The translations under genes and the position numbers were made by a program. Positions 18,290 to 25,120 of a stretch of 64,000 bases of DNA are shown piece after piece. Origin of the DNA: Polynucleobacter finlandensis (GTDB lineage Bacteria; Pseudomonadota; Gammaproteobacteria; Burkholderiales; Burkholderiaceae); the NCBI RefSeq assembly GCF_018881755.1, contig NZ_JACVPS010000009.1, forward strand, positions 43,756 through 107,755, read 5' to 3'. Each line of letters starts with the position of its first letter. Within the stretch, counting starts at the first letter, position 1. The notes under the pieces were generated by a model that was not told where the DNA came from, made no database searches, and was given only the letters and a program-made list of their open reading frames with translations.

Positions 18290-18775
18290 ATGGAACTTCA
18301 GTCATCTAGCTCAAGCAACACATTAAGCCAGGCCCCACAAGCCTTGGCAGCGCATTTTGACGACTTTGAGTTCAAGCTACTGAGTCACCGGATTTCGGCT
18401 GGATTCCCTAGTCCAGCGGCAGATTACGCTGAACAGGGCCTCGATTTGAACCGCTATCTGGTTCAGAACAAGCCAGCGACCTTTATGTTCACCGTCAAGG
18501 GTGACTCCATGATGGGTGCTGGCATCTGTGATGGTGACAAGGTAGTGGTTGATAAAGCCCTCAAACCAAAACACAAAGACATCGTGGTGGCCGTCGTCGA
18601 TAGCGAGTACACCATCAAACGCCTCTACCAATTACGTGGCCGCATTGAACTCCAACCAGAAAATCCTAGTTTTGACCCCATCACATTTGACGAGGGAAGT
18701 GAGCTTCAAATCTGGGGTGTGGTCGTTGGCGTAGTGCGCAAGTACAGCAACGCTAGCAGCAGGGGAAACAAATGA
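18290..18775 (+). CDS. umuD: DNA polymerase V subunit UmuD (LexA-like protease)
   Basis: From the ATG at 18290 the protein is 161 residues. It has the S24 self-cleavage fold: a cleavage site A37-G38 in [11 protein letters not shown], catalytic serine in GDSMMG (about residue 73) and catalytic lysine in EYTIKRLY (about 110). RecA-stimulated cleavage would yield UmuD', which pairs with UmuC. The N-terminal arm before the cleavage site is longer than in E. coli and serine-rich. The gene sits directly behind a LexA box and overlaps umuC by four bases. Confidence 0.95.
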   Translation: MELQSSSSSNTLSQAPQALAAHFDDFEFKLLSHRISAGFPSPAADYAEQGLDLNRYLVQNKPATFMFTVKGDSMMGAGICDGDKVVVDKALKPKHKDIVVAVVDSEYTIKRLYQLRGRIELQPENPSFDPITFDEGSELQIWGVVVGVVRKYSNASSRGNK

Positions 18776-20082
18776 ACCCAGCCAACGAATCTCATCAAGC
18801 CAAGGAACTATTCGCATTGGTCGATGTGAACAACTTCTATGTTTCTTGCGAGCGGGTATTTGCCCCCAAGCTCGAAGGTGTGCCGGTAGTAGTGCTATCA
18901 AACAATGATGGTTGTGCTGTCGCTAGAAGCGCCGAGGTCAAAGCTCTTGGTGTGAAGATGGCAACACCTTGGTTCAAGATGAAAGACCTCGCTAAAGAGC
19001 ATGGCATCGTAGCCTATTCATCAAACTACACACTGTATGGCGACATGAGTGATCGCGTTGTACAGGTCCTGAGAAGATTTACGCCTAATCTTGAGGTGTA
19101 CAGCATTGATGAGAGCTTTCTCAAAATTGAATCTGTACTCAAAGCCCACCCAGATGCAACACACCTTGGTCACATCATCAAACAGGATGTCAAAGACACC
19201 ACTGGCTTACCTGTTTGTGTCGGCATTGGCTCTAGCAAGACCTTGGCCAAGTTTGCCAACCACCTAGCGAAGAAGCACCCACAGTTTGCAGGTGTATGTG
19301 ATGTTGAGAGCATGCCCAAGGAAGAGCTCTATCAATGGATGAGTGAGATACCAGCAGGTGAGGTATGGGGTATTGGCAGACAACTAGCTAAAAAACTCAA
19401 ACTACTGAAAATCAATACCGTCTTTGATCTCTTGCAGGTATCACCACAAACTATGCGCCAACAATTTGGCGTTGTGATGGAAAGACTTTGTTATGAGTTG
19501 CGTGGCGTATCTTGCCTAAAGCTAGAAGAAGTAGCGCCAGCCAAACAGCAAATTATTGCCTCACGTAGCTTTGGTAAGTTAGTAACCAGCCTAGAAGAGC
19601 TAGCAGAGTCGGTTGCTACGCATGCTGCTAGAGCTGCAGAAAAACTCAGAACCCAAAACTCAGTTACGGGCGCGATTAGTATCTTTATTGAAACCAATCC
19701 CCATAAACAGAACGAACCTCAATACGCCCAAAGTATCACGATCGCATTAGAGAGCCCAACCGATAACACCCTCAAACTTACCGATGCAGCAATTGAGGGT
19801 CTTAAGAAAATCTACCAAGGTGGCTTTAGATACAAGAAGGCCGGAATTGTTCTTAATCTGCTGTCTGACAAACCTACCGTGCAGCAATCGCTATTTGATG
19901 ACGTAGAGACCAGAGGTAAATCCGCTGATCTCATGAAAGCCTTAGATTCGATTAACAGTCGCTTTGGCAATGCAGTCATTCGTTCGGGGGCATCAGGAAC
20001 CAAGCAGGTCTGGCAAATGAGATCAGGCAATAAGTCACCGAACTACACCACCCAGTGGAATGAATTACCAGTAGTGCAATAG
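18772..20082 (+). CDS. umuC: DNA polymerase V catalytic subunit UmuC (Y family)
   Basis: The 436-residue protein has Y-family polymerase motifs: [17 protein letters not shown] with the first metal aspartate, [19 protein letters not shown], and YSIDESFL with the second acidic pair. [17 protein letters not shown] and [14 protein letters not shown] follow in the finger and thumb, then the C-terminal little finger. It performs error-prone translesion synthesis with UmuD'. The start ATGA overlaps the umuD stop. It is SOS controlled through the upstream LexA box. The sequence looks intact. Confidence 0.96.
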   Translation: MNPANESHQAKELFALVDVNNFYVSCERVFAPKLEGVPVVVLSNNDGCAVARSAEVKALGVKMATPWFKMKDLAKEHGIVAYSSNYTLYGDMSDRVVQVLRRFTPNLEVYSIDESFLKIESVLKAHPDATHLGHIIKQDVKDTTGLPVCVGIGSSKTLAKFANHLAKKHPQFAGVCDVESMPKEELYQWMSEIPAGEVWGIGRQLAKKLKLLKINTVFDLLQVSPQTMRQQFGVVMERLCYELRGVSCLKLEEVAPAKQQIIASRSFGKLVTSLEELAESVATHAARAAEKLRTQNSVTGAISIFIETNPHKQNEPQYAQSITIALESPTDNTLKLTDAAIEGLKKIYQGGFRYKKAGIVLNLLSDKPTVQQSLFDDVETRGKSADLMKALDSINSRFGNAVIRSGASGTKQVWQMRSGNKSPNYTTQWNELPVVQ

Positions 20083-20124
20083 AAAAATCAACGAAACAAC
20101 CAACAACACACAAAGGAGTATTAA

Positions 20125-20259
20125 ATGGAATTGCTAAACAACTTTAATGGTCTGTCACTCGTAGTTATCATGATCTTGTCTTACTTCGCGGTATTGAAAA
20201 GCACTAAGCGCGATACATTCGAGAAAAAGCAAGCAGCGTTCAATCGCCACTATCGCTAA
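20125..20259 (+). CDS. 44-residue single-pass membrane peptide in the umuDC operon
   Basis: An ATG at 20125 follows AAAGGAG (20112-20118) with six bases between, an excellent ribosome site. It opens 44 codons ended by TAA at 20257-20259. The peptide has a hydrophobic helix (about residues 10-24, LSLVVIMILSYFAVL) followed by a strongly basic, polar C-terminus (KSTKRDTFEKKQ... RHYR). It lies 42 bases after umuC and before the only terminator, so it may be SOS-induced with umuDC. I know no named family for it. Confidence 0.65.
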   Translation: MELLNNFNGLSLVVIMILSYFAVLKSTKRDTFEKKQAAFNRHYR

Positions 20260-20323
20260 GAAAAAATTCAGCAGTAGAAATTAGTAGCAGCAGGTAGTAA
20301 AAAAGTAGCAAAGAGCCTAGAAG

Positions 20324-20369
20324 GGGAATAAGGAAATCACGGATTCCTTATTCCCTAGTAAAAGTTTTT
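20324..20369 (+). terminator. Terminator of the umuDC operon
   Basis: GGGAATAAGGAA (20324-20335) pairs with TTCCTTATTCCC (20344-20355), a 12-bp stem with an 8-base loop, followed about ten bases later by GTTTTTTATTT. It lies between the convergent umuDC-side genes and the exoX-like gene. Confidence 0.75.
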
Positions 20370-21028
20370 TATTTGGCTTCTAGAGCTTTGCGCAAGTACG
20401 GTGAAACATTGTCTTGGCGCAACATCCATTGCTTGTAATCAGATGGCACCAGATTAATCGCCTCGCCCTTATGCTTACCAAAGGGCATGATGGTCGGAAT
20501 TCTGGCTTTCTCAGACATTTCCCAAAAAGCATCCAAAGAGGCGGGATGCAGTTTCTCAATAATCTTGCCAACAATCTTGGAACAAATCCACACATCAGCC
20601 AATGCACTGTGTGCATTACGCAATTGATCCCTAGCGGTATCTCTTTCGAAGAAATAAAGTAGAGCGCTTTGAGTGTGGCTATCTAAGTCAGGCCAAAGAC
20701 TGCGAGCCAAAGCAAGCGTGCAAATGCGCTTGACTTCAGGGCTGCCAATTGCGACCCAATCAAAATCAATGTTGTGACCAATGAGGTATTTAGTACCAGC
20801 AGGCAACTTAAAAGAAGTGCTGGGTGGACAGCTAACAAGCTCCTCATCCAAGATGTGATGGGTGGCAAGGGCGCCAAGACTAATTGGTTTGCCCGGGTTG
20901 TAGCGCTGCACCCAAGGATTACCCACATCAAATGGGGCAAGGGAGGTGACATCAAGCGAAGCAGCTTCGATGATGACCGCATCGTTCTTATCAGTTGCTT
21001 CAACATCGAAAATAATGGCTTGGGACAT
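20369..21028 (-). CDS. ExoX-like DEDDh 3'-5' exonuclease
   Basis: The 219-residue protein has the DEDDh pattern: IIFDVEATD (D8, E10), GHNIDFDW for Exo II, and HSALADVW for Exo III. Its length and a C-terminal segment MPFGKHKGEAINLVPSDYKQWML match exodeoxyribonuclease X of E. coli, which degrades single-stranded DNA in mismatch and recombination repair. Its neighbours are also repair genes. An inverted repeat ACTCATT...AATGAGT (21054-21080) lies in its upstream region. An RNase T or DNA polymerase III epsilon-like role is less likely. Confidence 0.82.
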   Translation of the reverse strand: MSQAIIFDVEATDKNDAVIIEAASLDVTSLAPFDVGNPWVQRYNPGKPISLGALATHHILDEELVSCPPSTSFKLPAGTKYLIGHNIDFDWVAIGSPEVKRICTLALARSLWPDLDSHTQSALLYFFERDTARDQLRNAHSALADVWICSKIVGKIIEKLHPASLDAFWEMSEKARIPTIMPFGKHKGEAINLVPSDYKQWMLRQDNVSPYLRKALEAK

Positions 21029-21185
21029 GTGTGCTTTAGTTGGTTTATTAATAACTCATTGTGCCTTGAATCTAATGAGTAAAGGAGAGGCTCGGCTATT
21101 TCCTACGAACAAATCATCCATCAGTACTGTATTTCCCACCTTCAAACCTCTACGCTGAACTCTTCTAGACAAAGGAGGGTTTATC

Positions 21186-21317
21186 TTGCAATTAGCACTG
21201 GAATGCACTCACAGACAGCAGCGTTACTTTAGATTTGTTCTGGACGGTCGAACTGTCCTAGTTTTGGCAATAATTTGGATGATTTGGCAAATTCTCAGAG
21301 TTTTAAAGGTCTTCTGA
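21186..21317 (+). CDS. Possible 43-residue membrane peptide with TTG start
   Basis: TTG at 21186 follows AAAGGAGGG (21171-21179) with a spacing of 6-7 bases, the strongest ribosome site in the window. The frame runs 43 codons to TGA at 21315-21317. The N-terminal half is polar and basic (LECTHRQQRYFRFVLDGR). The C-terminal half is a hydrophobic helix with tryptophans (TVLVLAIIWMIWQILRVL). It lies in the gap between the ExoX-like gene and 4.5S RNA, whose 3' end is on the opposite strand just beyond. I do not recognise it. Confidence 0.45.
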   Translation: MQLALECTHRQQRYFRFVLDGRTVLVLAIIWMIWQILRVLKVF

Positions 21318-21341
21318 TTCGCTGTTTGAGGGGCAGGGAAG

Positions 21342-21443
21342 GTGGATGAGCCTGACCCCCGGCACTGGCAGAAATTGGGTTTGGCTGCTTCGTTCCCGAC
21401 CTGACCAGGTTATCCAACCCACCATGCGGGGAGGCCCATCCAC
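21342..21443 (-). ncRNA. ffs: 4.5S RNA, signal recognition particle RNA
   Basis: The minus strand contains ACCTGGTCAGGTCGGGAACG followed by AAGCAGCC, the conserved apical domain of bacterial SRP RNA that binds Ffh. The flanks close the long helix: GTGGATGGGCCTCCCC at the 5' side pairs with GGGGGTCAGGCTCATCCAC at the 3' side. The length is about 100 nt, the small bacterial type. The gene is divergent from dnaX, with TAAAAT (minus strand, 21448-21453) as its probable -10. The ends are estimated from the helix and could shift by a few bases. Confidence 0.93.
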
Positions 21444-21447
21444 TTCC

Positions 21448-21465
21448 ATTTTAGCTTGTTAGAAT
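21448..21465. promoter_or_regulatory. Back-to-back -10 boxes of ffs and dnaX
   Basis: On the minus strand TAAAAT (21453-21448) lies just before the 4.5S RNA 5' end. On the plus strand TAGAAT (21460-21465) lies seven bases before the dnaX ATG at 21473. The two divergent promoters overlap almost completely, so polymerase at one should block the other. The -35 boxes are weak. Confidence 0.5.
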
Positions 21466-21472
21466 GTCAGAC

Positions 21473-23176
21473 ATGACAGCACTGGCTTTAGCCCGTTCGT
21501 GGCGCCCTAAAACTTTCTCCCAATTGGTAGGACAAGACCATGTGGTTAAGGCATTAACCCATGCCCTTGACCAGAGACGCCTACATCATGCTTGGTTATT
21601 TACTGGCACTCGAGGTGTAGGTAAAACCACCATCGCCCGGATTATGGCAAAGGCCCTCAATTGCGTCGGTGAAGATGGCCAAGGCAAGATGACCTCAGAG
21701 CCCTGCGGTAAGTGTCCAGCCTGCCTAGCAATCGATGCAGGCCGTTTTGTGGACTATATCGAGATGGATGCGGCGAGCAATCGCGGCGTTGACGATATTG
21801 CTGCTCTATTAGAAAAAGCGGCTTACGCTCCAAGTAATGCGCGTTACAAGGTTTACATGATTGACGAGGTGCACATGCTCACCAATCATGCCTTTAATGC
21901 CATGCTCAAGACTTTGGAAGAGCCACCAGAGCACGTTAAATTTATCCTTGCTACAACTGATCCCCAAAAGATTCCGGTAACCATTTTGTCGCGTTGCTTG
22001 CAGTTCAATCTCAAGCAAATGCCCGTACCCCTCATTGTTGAGCACTTAGAAAAAGTCCTTGCTGCAGAAAAAGTCGATTACGAAACCAATGCACTGCGCG
22101 TCTTAGCAAAAGCAGCCCAAGGCTCGATGCGCGATGCTTTATCTTTAACTGATCAAGCGATTGCTTATGCTGCTGGCAAAGTTTCAGAAGAATCCGTACG
22201 CGGCATGCTCGGCACTTTGGATGATTCATACCTCATTCGGATTCTCGATTCTTTAATTGCTAAAGATGGTGCAACACTATTAGCCATTAGCAATGAGATG
22301 GGAGAGCGCAGTATGTCTTTCTCATTGGCCTTGCAAGATCTATCGAGTTTGATTCAAAAGATTGCTGCAGCTCAAATTGTTCCTGAGTCTGTATTAGAAG
22401 ATTGGCCTGAAGCAGCTGAGATTCGTCGCTTAGCCACATTGCTTACTAAAGAAGAAGCGCAACTCTTTTATCAAATCACCATTACCAGCCGTCCTGATTT
22501 ATCACTTGCGCCCGATGAGCAAACGGGCTTTGCCATGACGCTTTTGCGTATGTTGGCATTTCGTCCTGGTAGCGGAGGAGGCGGTGGTTCTGCTCCAACT
22601 CCATCAGCACCACCAGTCAATACTGTACGTCCAGCTGCAACAACGCATTCCGCACCAGCAGCAGCACCAGCTCCAGCTGCAAGAGCATCCGCTCCTGCAC
22701 CTGCAGCCACTAAGCCCGTTACATCTACTCCTGCACCAGCTATCTCAGTTGCCCCCGTTGCTGCAGCCAGCAACGCAGTTGGCAACCCAGCTGAGCGCCC
22801 TGATTGGCACGCTTTGATGCGCCAGTTACCAGTCAAAGGTATGGTTCAGCAGTTAGCGTTTCAGACAGAGTTACAAGATTGGAGTGATTTGGCTACTGGC
22901 GTGAAAGCCACCATCGTTACACCGATGCCACAGCTGGCTTCCGAAGCATCAGTAGCGCGCTTGGCCGATGCCTTAACAGCGCATTTTGGCAAACCCGTGA
23001 AAGTGTTCATTGAAAAAGGTCAGGTTGAAGGTAAGACCGTTGCCAAGGTAGACCAACAGCTACATCAAGAGAAACGTCAGAACGCAGAGCAATTGATTGC
23101 GGCCGATCCTTTTATTCAGCAATTGGAAAAAGAATTTGGCGCAAAGGTTGTTGGTGGTTCTGTTAAACCACTCTAA
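21473..23176 (+). CDS. dnaX: DNA polymerase III subunits gamma/tau
   Basis: I choose ATG at 21473 over 21464 because MTALALARSWRP aligns in length with the E. coli start MSYQVLARKWRP and because TAGAAT sits exactly seven bases upstream. The clamp-loader ATPase has Walker A GTRGVGKTT (about residues 45-53), a four-cysteine zinc module (NCVGE... CGKCPAC) and Walker B VYMIDEVHML. A long Ala/Pro linker near residues 360-430 separates it from the tau C-terminal domain, which ends in FGAKVVGGSVKPL. I see no A-rich slippery heptamer, so a separate gamma form by frameshifting is not evident. It heads dnaX-ybaB-recR. Confidence 0.96.
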   Translation: MTALALARSWRPKTFSQLVGQDHVVKALTHALDQRRLHHAWLFTGTRGVGKTTIARIMAKALNCVGEDGQGKMTSEPCGKCPACLAIDAGRFVDYIEMDAASNRGVDDIAALLEKAAYAPSNARYKVYMIDEVHMLTNHAFNAMLKTLEEPPEHVKFILATTDPQKIPVTILSRCLQFNLKQMPVPLIVEHLEKVLAAEKVDYETNALRVLAKAAQGSMRDALSLTDQAIAYAAGKVSEESVRGMLGTLDDSYLIRILDSLIAKDGATLLAISNEMGERSMSFSLALQDLSSLIQKIAAAQIVPESVLEDWPEAAEIRRLATLLTKEEAQLFYQITITSRPDLSLAPDEQTGFAMTLLRMLAFRPGSGGGGGSAPTPSAPPVNTVRPAATTHSAPAAAPAPAARASAPAPAATKPVTSTPAPAISVAPVAAASNAVGNPAERPDWHALMRQLPVKGMVQQLAFQTELQDWSDLATGVKATIVTPMPQLASEASVARLADALTAHFGKPVKVFIEKGQVEGKTVAKVDQQLHQEKRQNAEQLIAADPFIQQLEKEFGAKVVGGSVKPL

Positions 23177-23194
23177 ATTTAAGGAATAAAAGAG

Positions 23195-23518
23195 ATGATG
23201 AAAGGTGGACTTGCTGGCCTCATGAAACAGGCTCAGCAGATGCAAGAAAAGATGAAAACCGCGCAAGCGCAACTGGCTGCGTTGGAAGTTTCTGGTCAAG
23301 CTGCTGGGGGCCTAGTCAAAGTATCTCTTACTGGCAAATACGAACTGAGGCGTGTACAGATTGATCCTGCTGCGATGGACGATCGCGAGATGTTGGAAGA
23401 CCTCATCGTGACCGCGTATTCAGAAGCATTTAAACAAGTCGAAGCTGCCAATGCGCAATTGATGTCTGGCGCAACTGCTGGCATGCCAATGCCCCCTGGA
23501 TTTAAGTTACCCTTTTAA
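23195..23518 (+). CDS. ybaB: YbaB/EbfC nucleoid-associated protein
   Basis: The 107-residue protein begins [20 protein letters not shown] and contains [20 protein letters not shown] and [16 protein letters not shown], the signature of the YbaB/EbfC family. These dimers bind DNA and are nearly always encoded between dnaX and recR, as here. The exact role in repair or nucleoid organisation is not settled. The ribosome site AAGGAA lies before the start at 23195. Confidence 0.96.
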   Translation: MMKGGLAGLMKQAQQMQEKMKTAQAQLAALEVSGQAAGGLVKVSLTGKYELRRVQIDPAAMDDREMLEDLIVTAYSEAFKQVEAANAQLMSGATAGMPMPPGFKLPF

Positions 23519-23529
23519 GAATTGATTTA

Positions 23530-24144
23530 ATGGCACGTCACGAAGCACCTCAAGATGCACTCGGTCGCCTGATCGAAGCGCTACGCGTTCTGCCTGGAGT
23601 AGGACCAAAGTCAGCACAGCGCATGGCTTTTTATTTACTGCAACATGATCGCAATGGCGCAGCTGTTCTCGCTCAATCTTTGGGTGAAGCAGTAGAGACT
23701 GTTGGACATTGTGCTCGTTGTAATACGTTTTCAGAGACCCAAATCTGCGTCACATGTTCAGATGGTCGCCGTGATCCGTCCTTGCTCTGTATTGTAGAAA
23801 CGCCTGCTGACCAAGTGATGGTGGAGCAGACTTTAAGCTTCAAAGGTAATTACTTTGTTCTCATGGGTCGCATTTCACCGCTCGATGGCATGGGACCAAA
23901 TGAAATTCATTTTGATAGGCTGTTAGCCCGTATCGAAACCCCTGATACCGATGTCCCAGTAAGAGAAGTGGTGCTAGCTACCAACTTTACAAGTGAGGGT
24001 GAAGCAACTGCCCATTACATCGGAGAAGTACTCAAAGCCAAAGGCATTAAGGTCACCCGAATTGCCAGAGGTATTCCAGTAGGCGGTGAGTTGGAGTACG
24101 TGGATGCCGGTACTTTAGCTAGAGCCTTGATGGATCGACGTTAA
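23530..24144 (+). CDS. recR: Recombination mediator RecR
   Basis: The 204-residue protein has all RecR parts: a helix-hairpin-helix ([18 protein letters not shown]), the C4 zinc finger with cysteines at 61, 64, 73 and 76, the Toprim domain ([16 protein letters not shown]), and a Walker-B-like [16 protein letters not shown] near the end. With RecF/RecO it loads RecA onto gapped DNA. It follows ybaB by 11 bases and lacks a good ribosome site, suggesting coupling. Two antitoxin-like genes follow. Confidence 0.97.
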   Translation: MARHEAPQDALGRLIEALRVLPGVGPKSAQRMAFYLLQHDRNGAAVLAQSLGEAVETVGHCARCNTFSETQICVTCSDGRRDPSLLCIVETPADQVMVEQTLSFKGNYFVLMGRISPLDGMGPNEIHFDRLLARIETPDTDVPVREVVLATNFTSEGEATAHYIGEVLKAKGIKVTRIARGIPVGGELEYVDAGTLARALMDRR

Positions 24145-24146
24145 TT

Positions 24147-24374
24147 ATGTCTGCAGTAATCAGGCTGTCAAACCCATTAATAGAAGATGCTAGGCTTCAT
24201 GCGAAGGCATCAGGTCGGTCTGTTTCTGAGCAGATTGAGTATTGGACTCGACTTGGTAAAGCAGTTGAAGATAATCCTGACCTAGGCACTCATATGATCC
24301 AAGATCTACTGGCTGGAATTAAGGATATAAAGCTGCAAAAGCTTGCGCCTTATCATTTCGGAATCTTGCGCTAA
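24147..24374 (+). CDS. ParD-like antitoxin family protein, no toxin adjacent
   Basis: The 75-residue protein starts two bases after the recR stop and is probably co-transcribed. It begins with a ribbon-helix-helix-type segment (VIRLSNPLIEDARLHAKASG) followed by RSVSEQIEYWTRLGKAVEDNPDL, the signature of the ParD-like family. Members are predicted DNA-binding antitoxins. No ParE-type toxin ORF lies on either side; the next gene encodes another antitoxin-like fusion. It may be a solitary regulator. Confidence 0.8.
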   Translation: MSAVIRLSNPLIEDARLHAKASGRSVSEQIEYWTRLGKAVEDNPDLGTHMIQDLLAGIKDIKLQKLAPYHFGILR

Positions 24375-24393
24375 ACCCATATTCACTGTGGCG

Positions 24394-24422
24394 TTGATAT
24401 TGAGCGGGAGAATTATTAATAT
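24394..24422 (+). promoter_or_regulatory. Strong sigma-70 promoter, leaderless geometry
   Basis: TTGATA (24394-24399) and TAATAT (24417-24422) are 17 bases apart, close to consensus. The next ATG, at 24432, is only nine bases after the -10 box, so the transcript would start at or within three bases of it. No ribosome binding site is present. Confidence 0.7.
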
Positions 24423-24431
24423 CTTCTGACT

Positions 24432-24860
24432 ATGAAGTCAAAAACTACGCACGAAACTGGATTAAGTTTGACCATGCAAGCCATTGCTGAATTAGAGGCG
24501 GGCAAAGGCAAGCGGTTTCAAACTCTCCAGGCCTTTATCGATGATCTTCATTCTGAAGAATCCAGCAACCTCCCGAAACCATCCGATGTAATCATTGCGC
24601 ATCGCGCTGAGATTCGTGCAATTGTTCATACGCACCATGCAAGTAATCCCCGTATTGTTGAGTCAATAGTCTGCAGTAATGATGAGGGAAGTCATTTGAG
24701 TATTTTGATCGATCCCGATAGTCAGACAACATTATTTGACATTGCTGCTATTAGTCTTGAATTAAAGAAATTACTTGGAGTTCGAGTGGAGGTATTAACG
24801 CCTAATGCTTTGCCGGAAAGGTTTCGAACTAAGCTCATCGAGATGGCTCAGCCAATCTGA
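24432..24860 (+). CDS. RelB-like tail fused to a degenerate MNT-type nucleotidyltransferase domain
   Basis: Residues 15-43 (MQAIAELEAGKGKRFQTL then FIDDLHSEE) align without gaps to the toxin-binding tail of the DinJ antitoxin in this same window. Residues 50-142 look like a minimal nucleotidyltransferase of the MntA class: the end LFDIAAISLELKKLLGVRVEVLTPNALPERFR is typical. The catalytic motif is lost: GSxxRG is replaced by C81-S82-N-D-E-G86, and the SDID metal aspartates by S-H88-L-S90. No HEPN toxin gene is adjacent. It is probably a regulatory or antitoxin protein without enzyme activity. It has its own strong promoter. Confidence 0.65.
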   Translation: MKSKTTHETGLSLTMQAIAELEAGKGKRFQTLQAFIDDLHSEESSNLPKPSDVIIAHRAEIRAIVHTHHASNPRIVESIVCSNDEGSHLSILIDPDSQTTLFDIAAISLELKKLLGVRVEVLTPNALPERFRTKLIEMAQPI

Positions 24861-24993
24861 GCTTGAACCCCCTTAGGCTCAATATTTATGACCACTCAGC
24901 CTTTAATCCAGTGGTTCAGTTGTATATCAGCACCCCAAACCCCCATTTTGAGATTACCCAGTCACCAAAACGACATAAATACTAGGTAAATTG

Positions 24994-25011
24994 CCCCTTA
25001 TTGGGGATAAT
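24994..25011 (+). promoter_or_regulatory. CCCC-N5-GGGGATAAT promoter-like element before the porin
   Basis: CCCCTTATTGGGGATAAT pairs a C-tract with a G-tract directly joined to a good -10 (GATAAT). It is nearly the same as the element before the TPR gene at 13872. It lies 110 bases before the porin start. The rest of the 260-base gap between 24860 and 25121 shows no other feature that I can support. Confidence 0.4.
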
Positions 25012-25120
25012 TCGGTCTGCACCACTGTTGAGCTTCAATCTCCGCCCGTGCCGCAGTACCGACGAATGACTAAATGAGCTGTATATACCCAGGCCTTGTT
25101 GCCACTAATTGAAATCGTGA

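Noticed and set aside
20281..20320. Repeated AGTAG words after the umuDC-linked small ORF
   Set aside because: They are imperfect and irregular, without CRISPR-like spacing.
21053..21158. 27-codon ORF beginning MSKGEARLFPT before the TTG small ORF
   Set aside because: It has no ribosome site in the right place and no membrane or domain character; the later TTG ORF is better supported.
22570..22790. Possible tandem repeat in dnaX
   Set aside because: It is a low-complexity Ala/Pro linker common in tau proteins, without a regular repeat unit.
22471..22836. Long antisense ORF within dnaX (Gly/Ala-rich)
   Set aside because: It is the shadow of the Ala/Pro linker of dnaX, whose codon pattern leaves the opposite strand open.
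21473..23176. Programmed frameshift in dnaX to make gamma
   Set aside because: No A-AAA-AAG-like slippery heptamer is visible; only short runs of five A occur.
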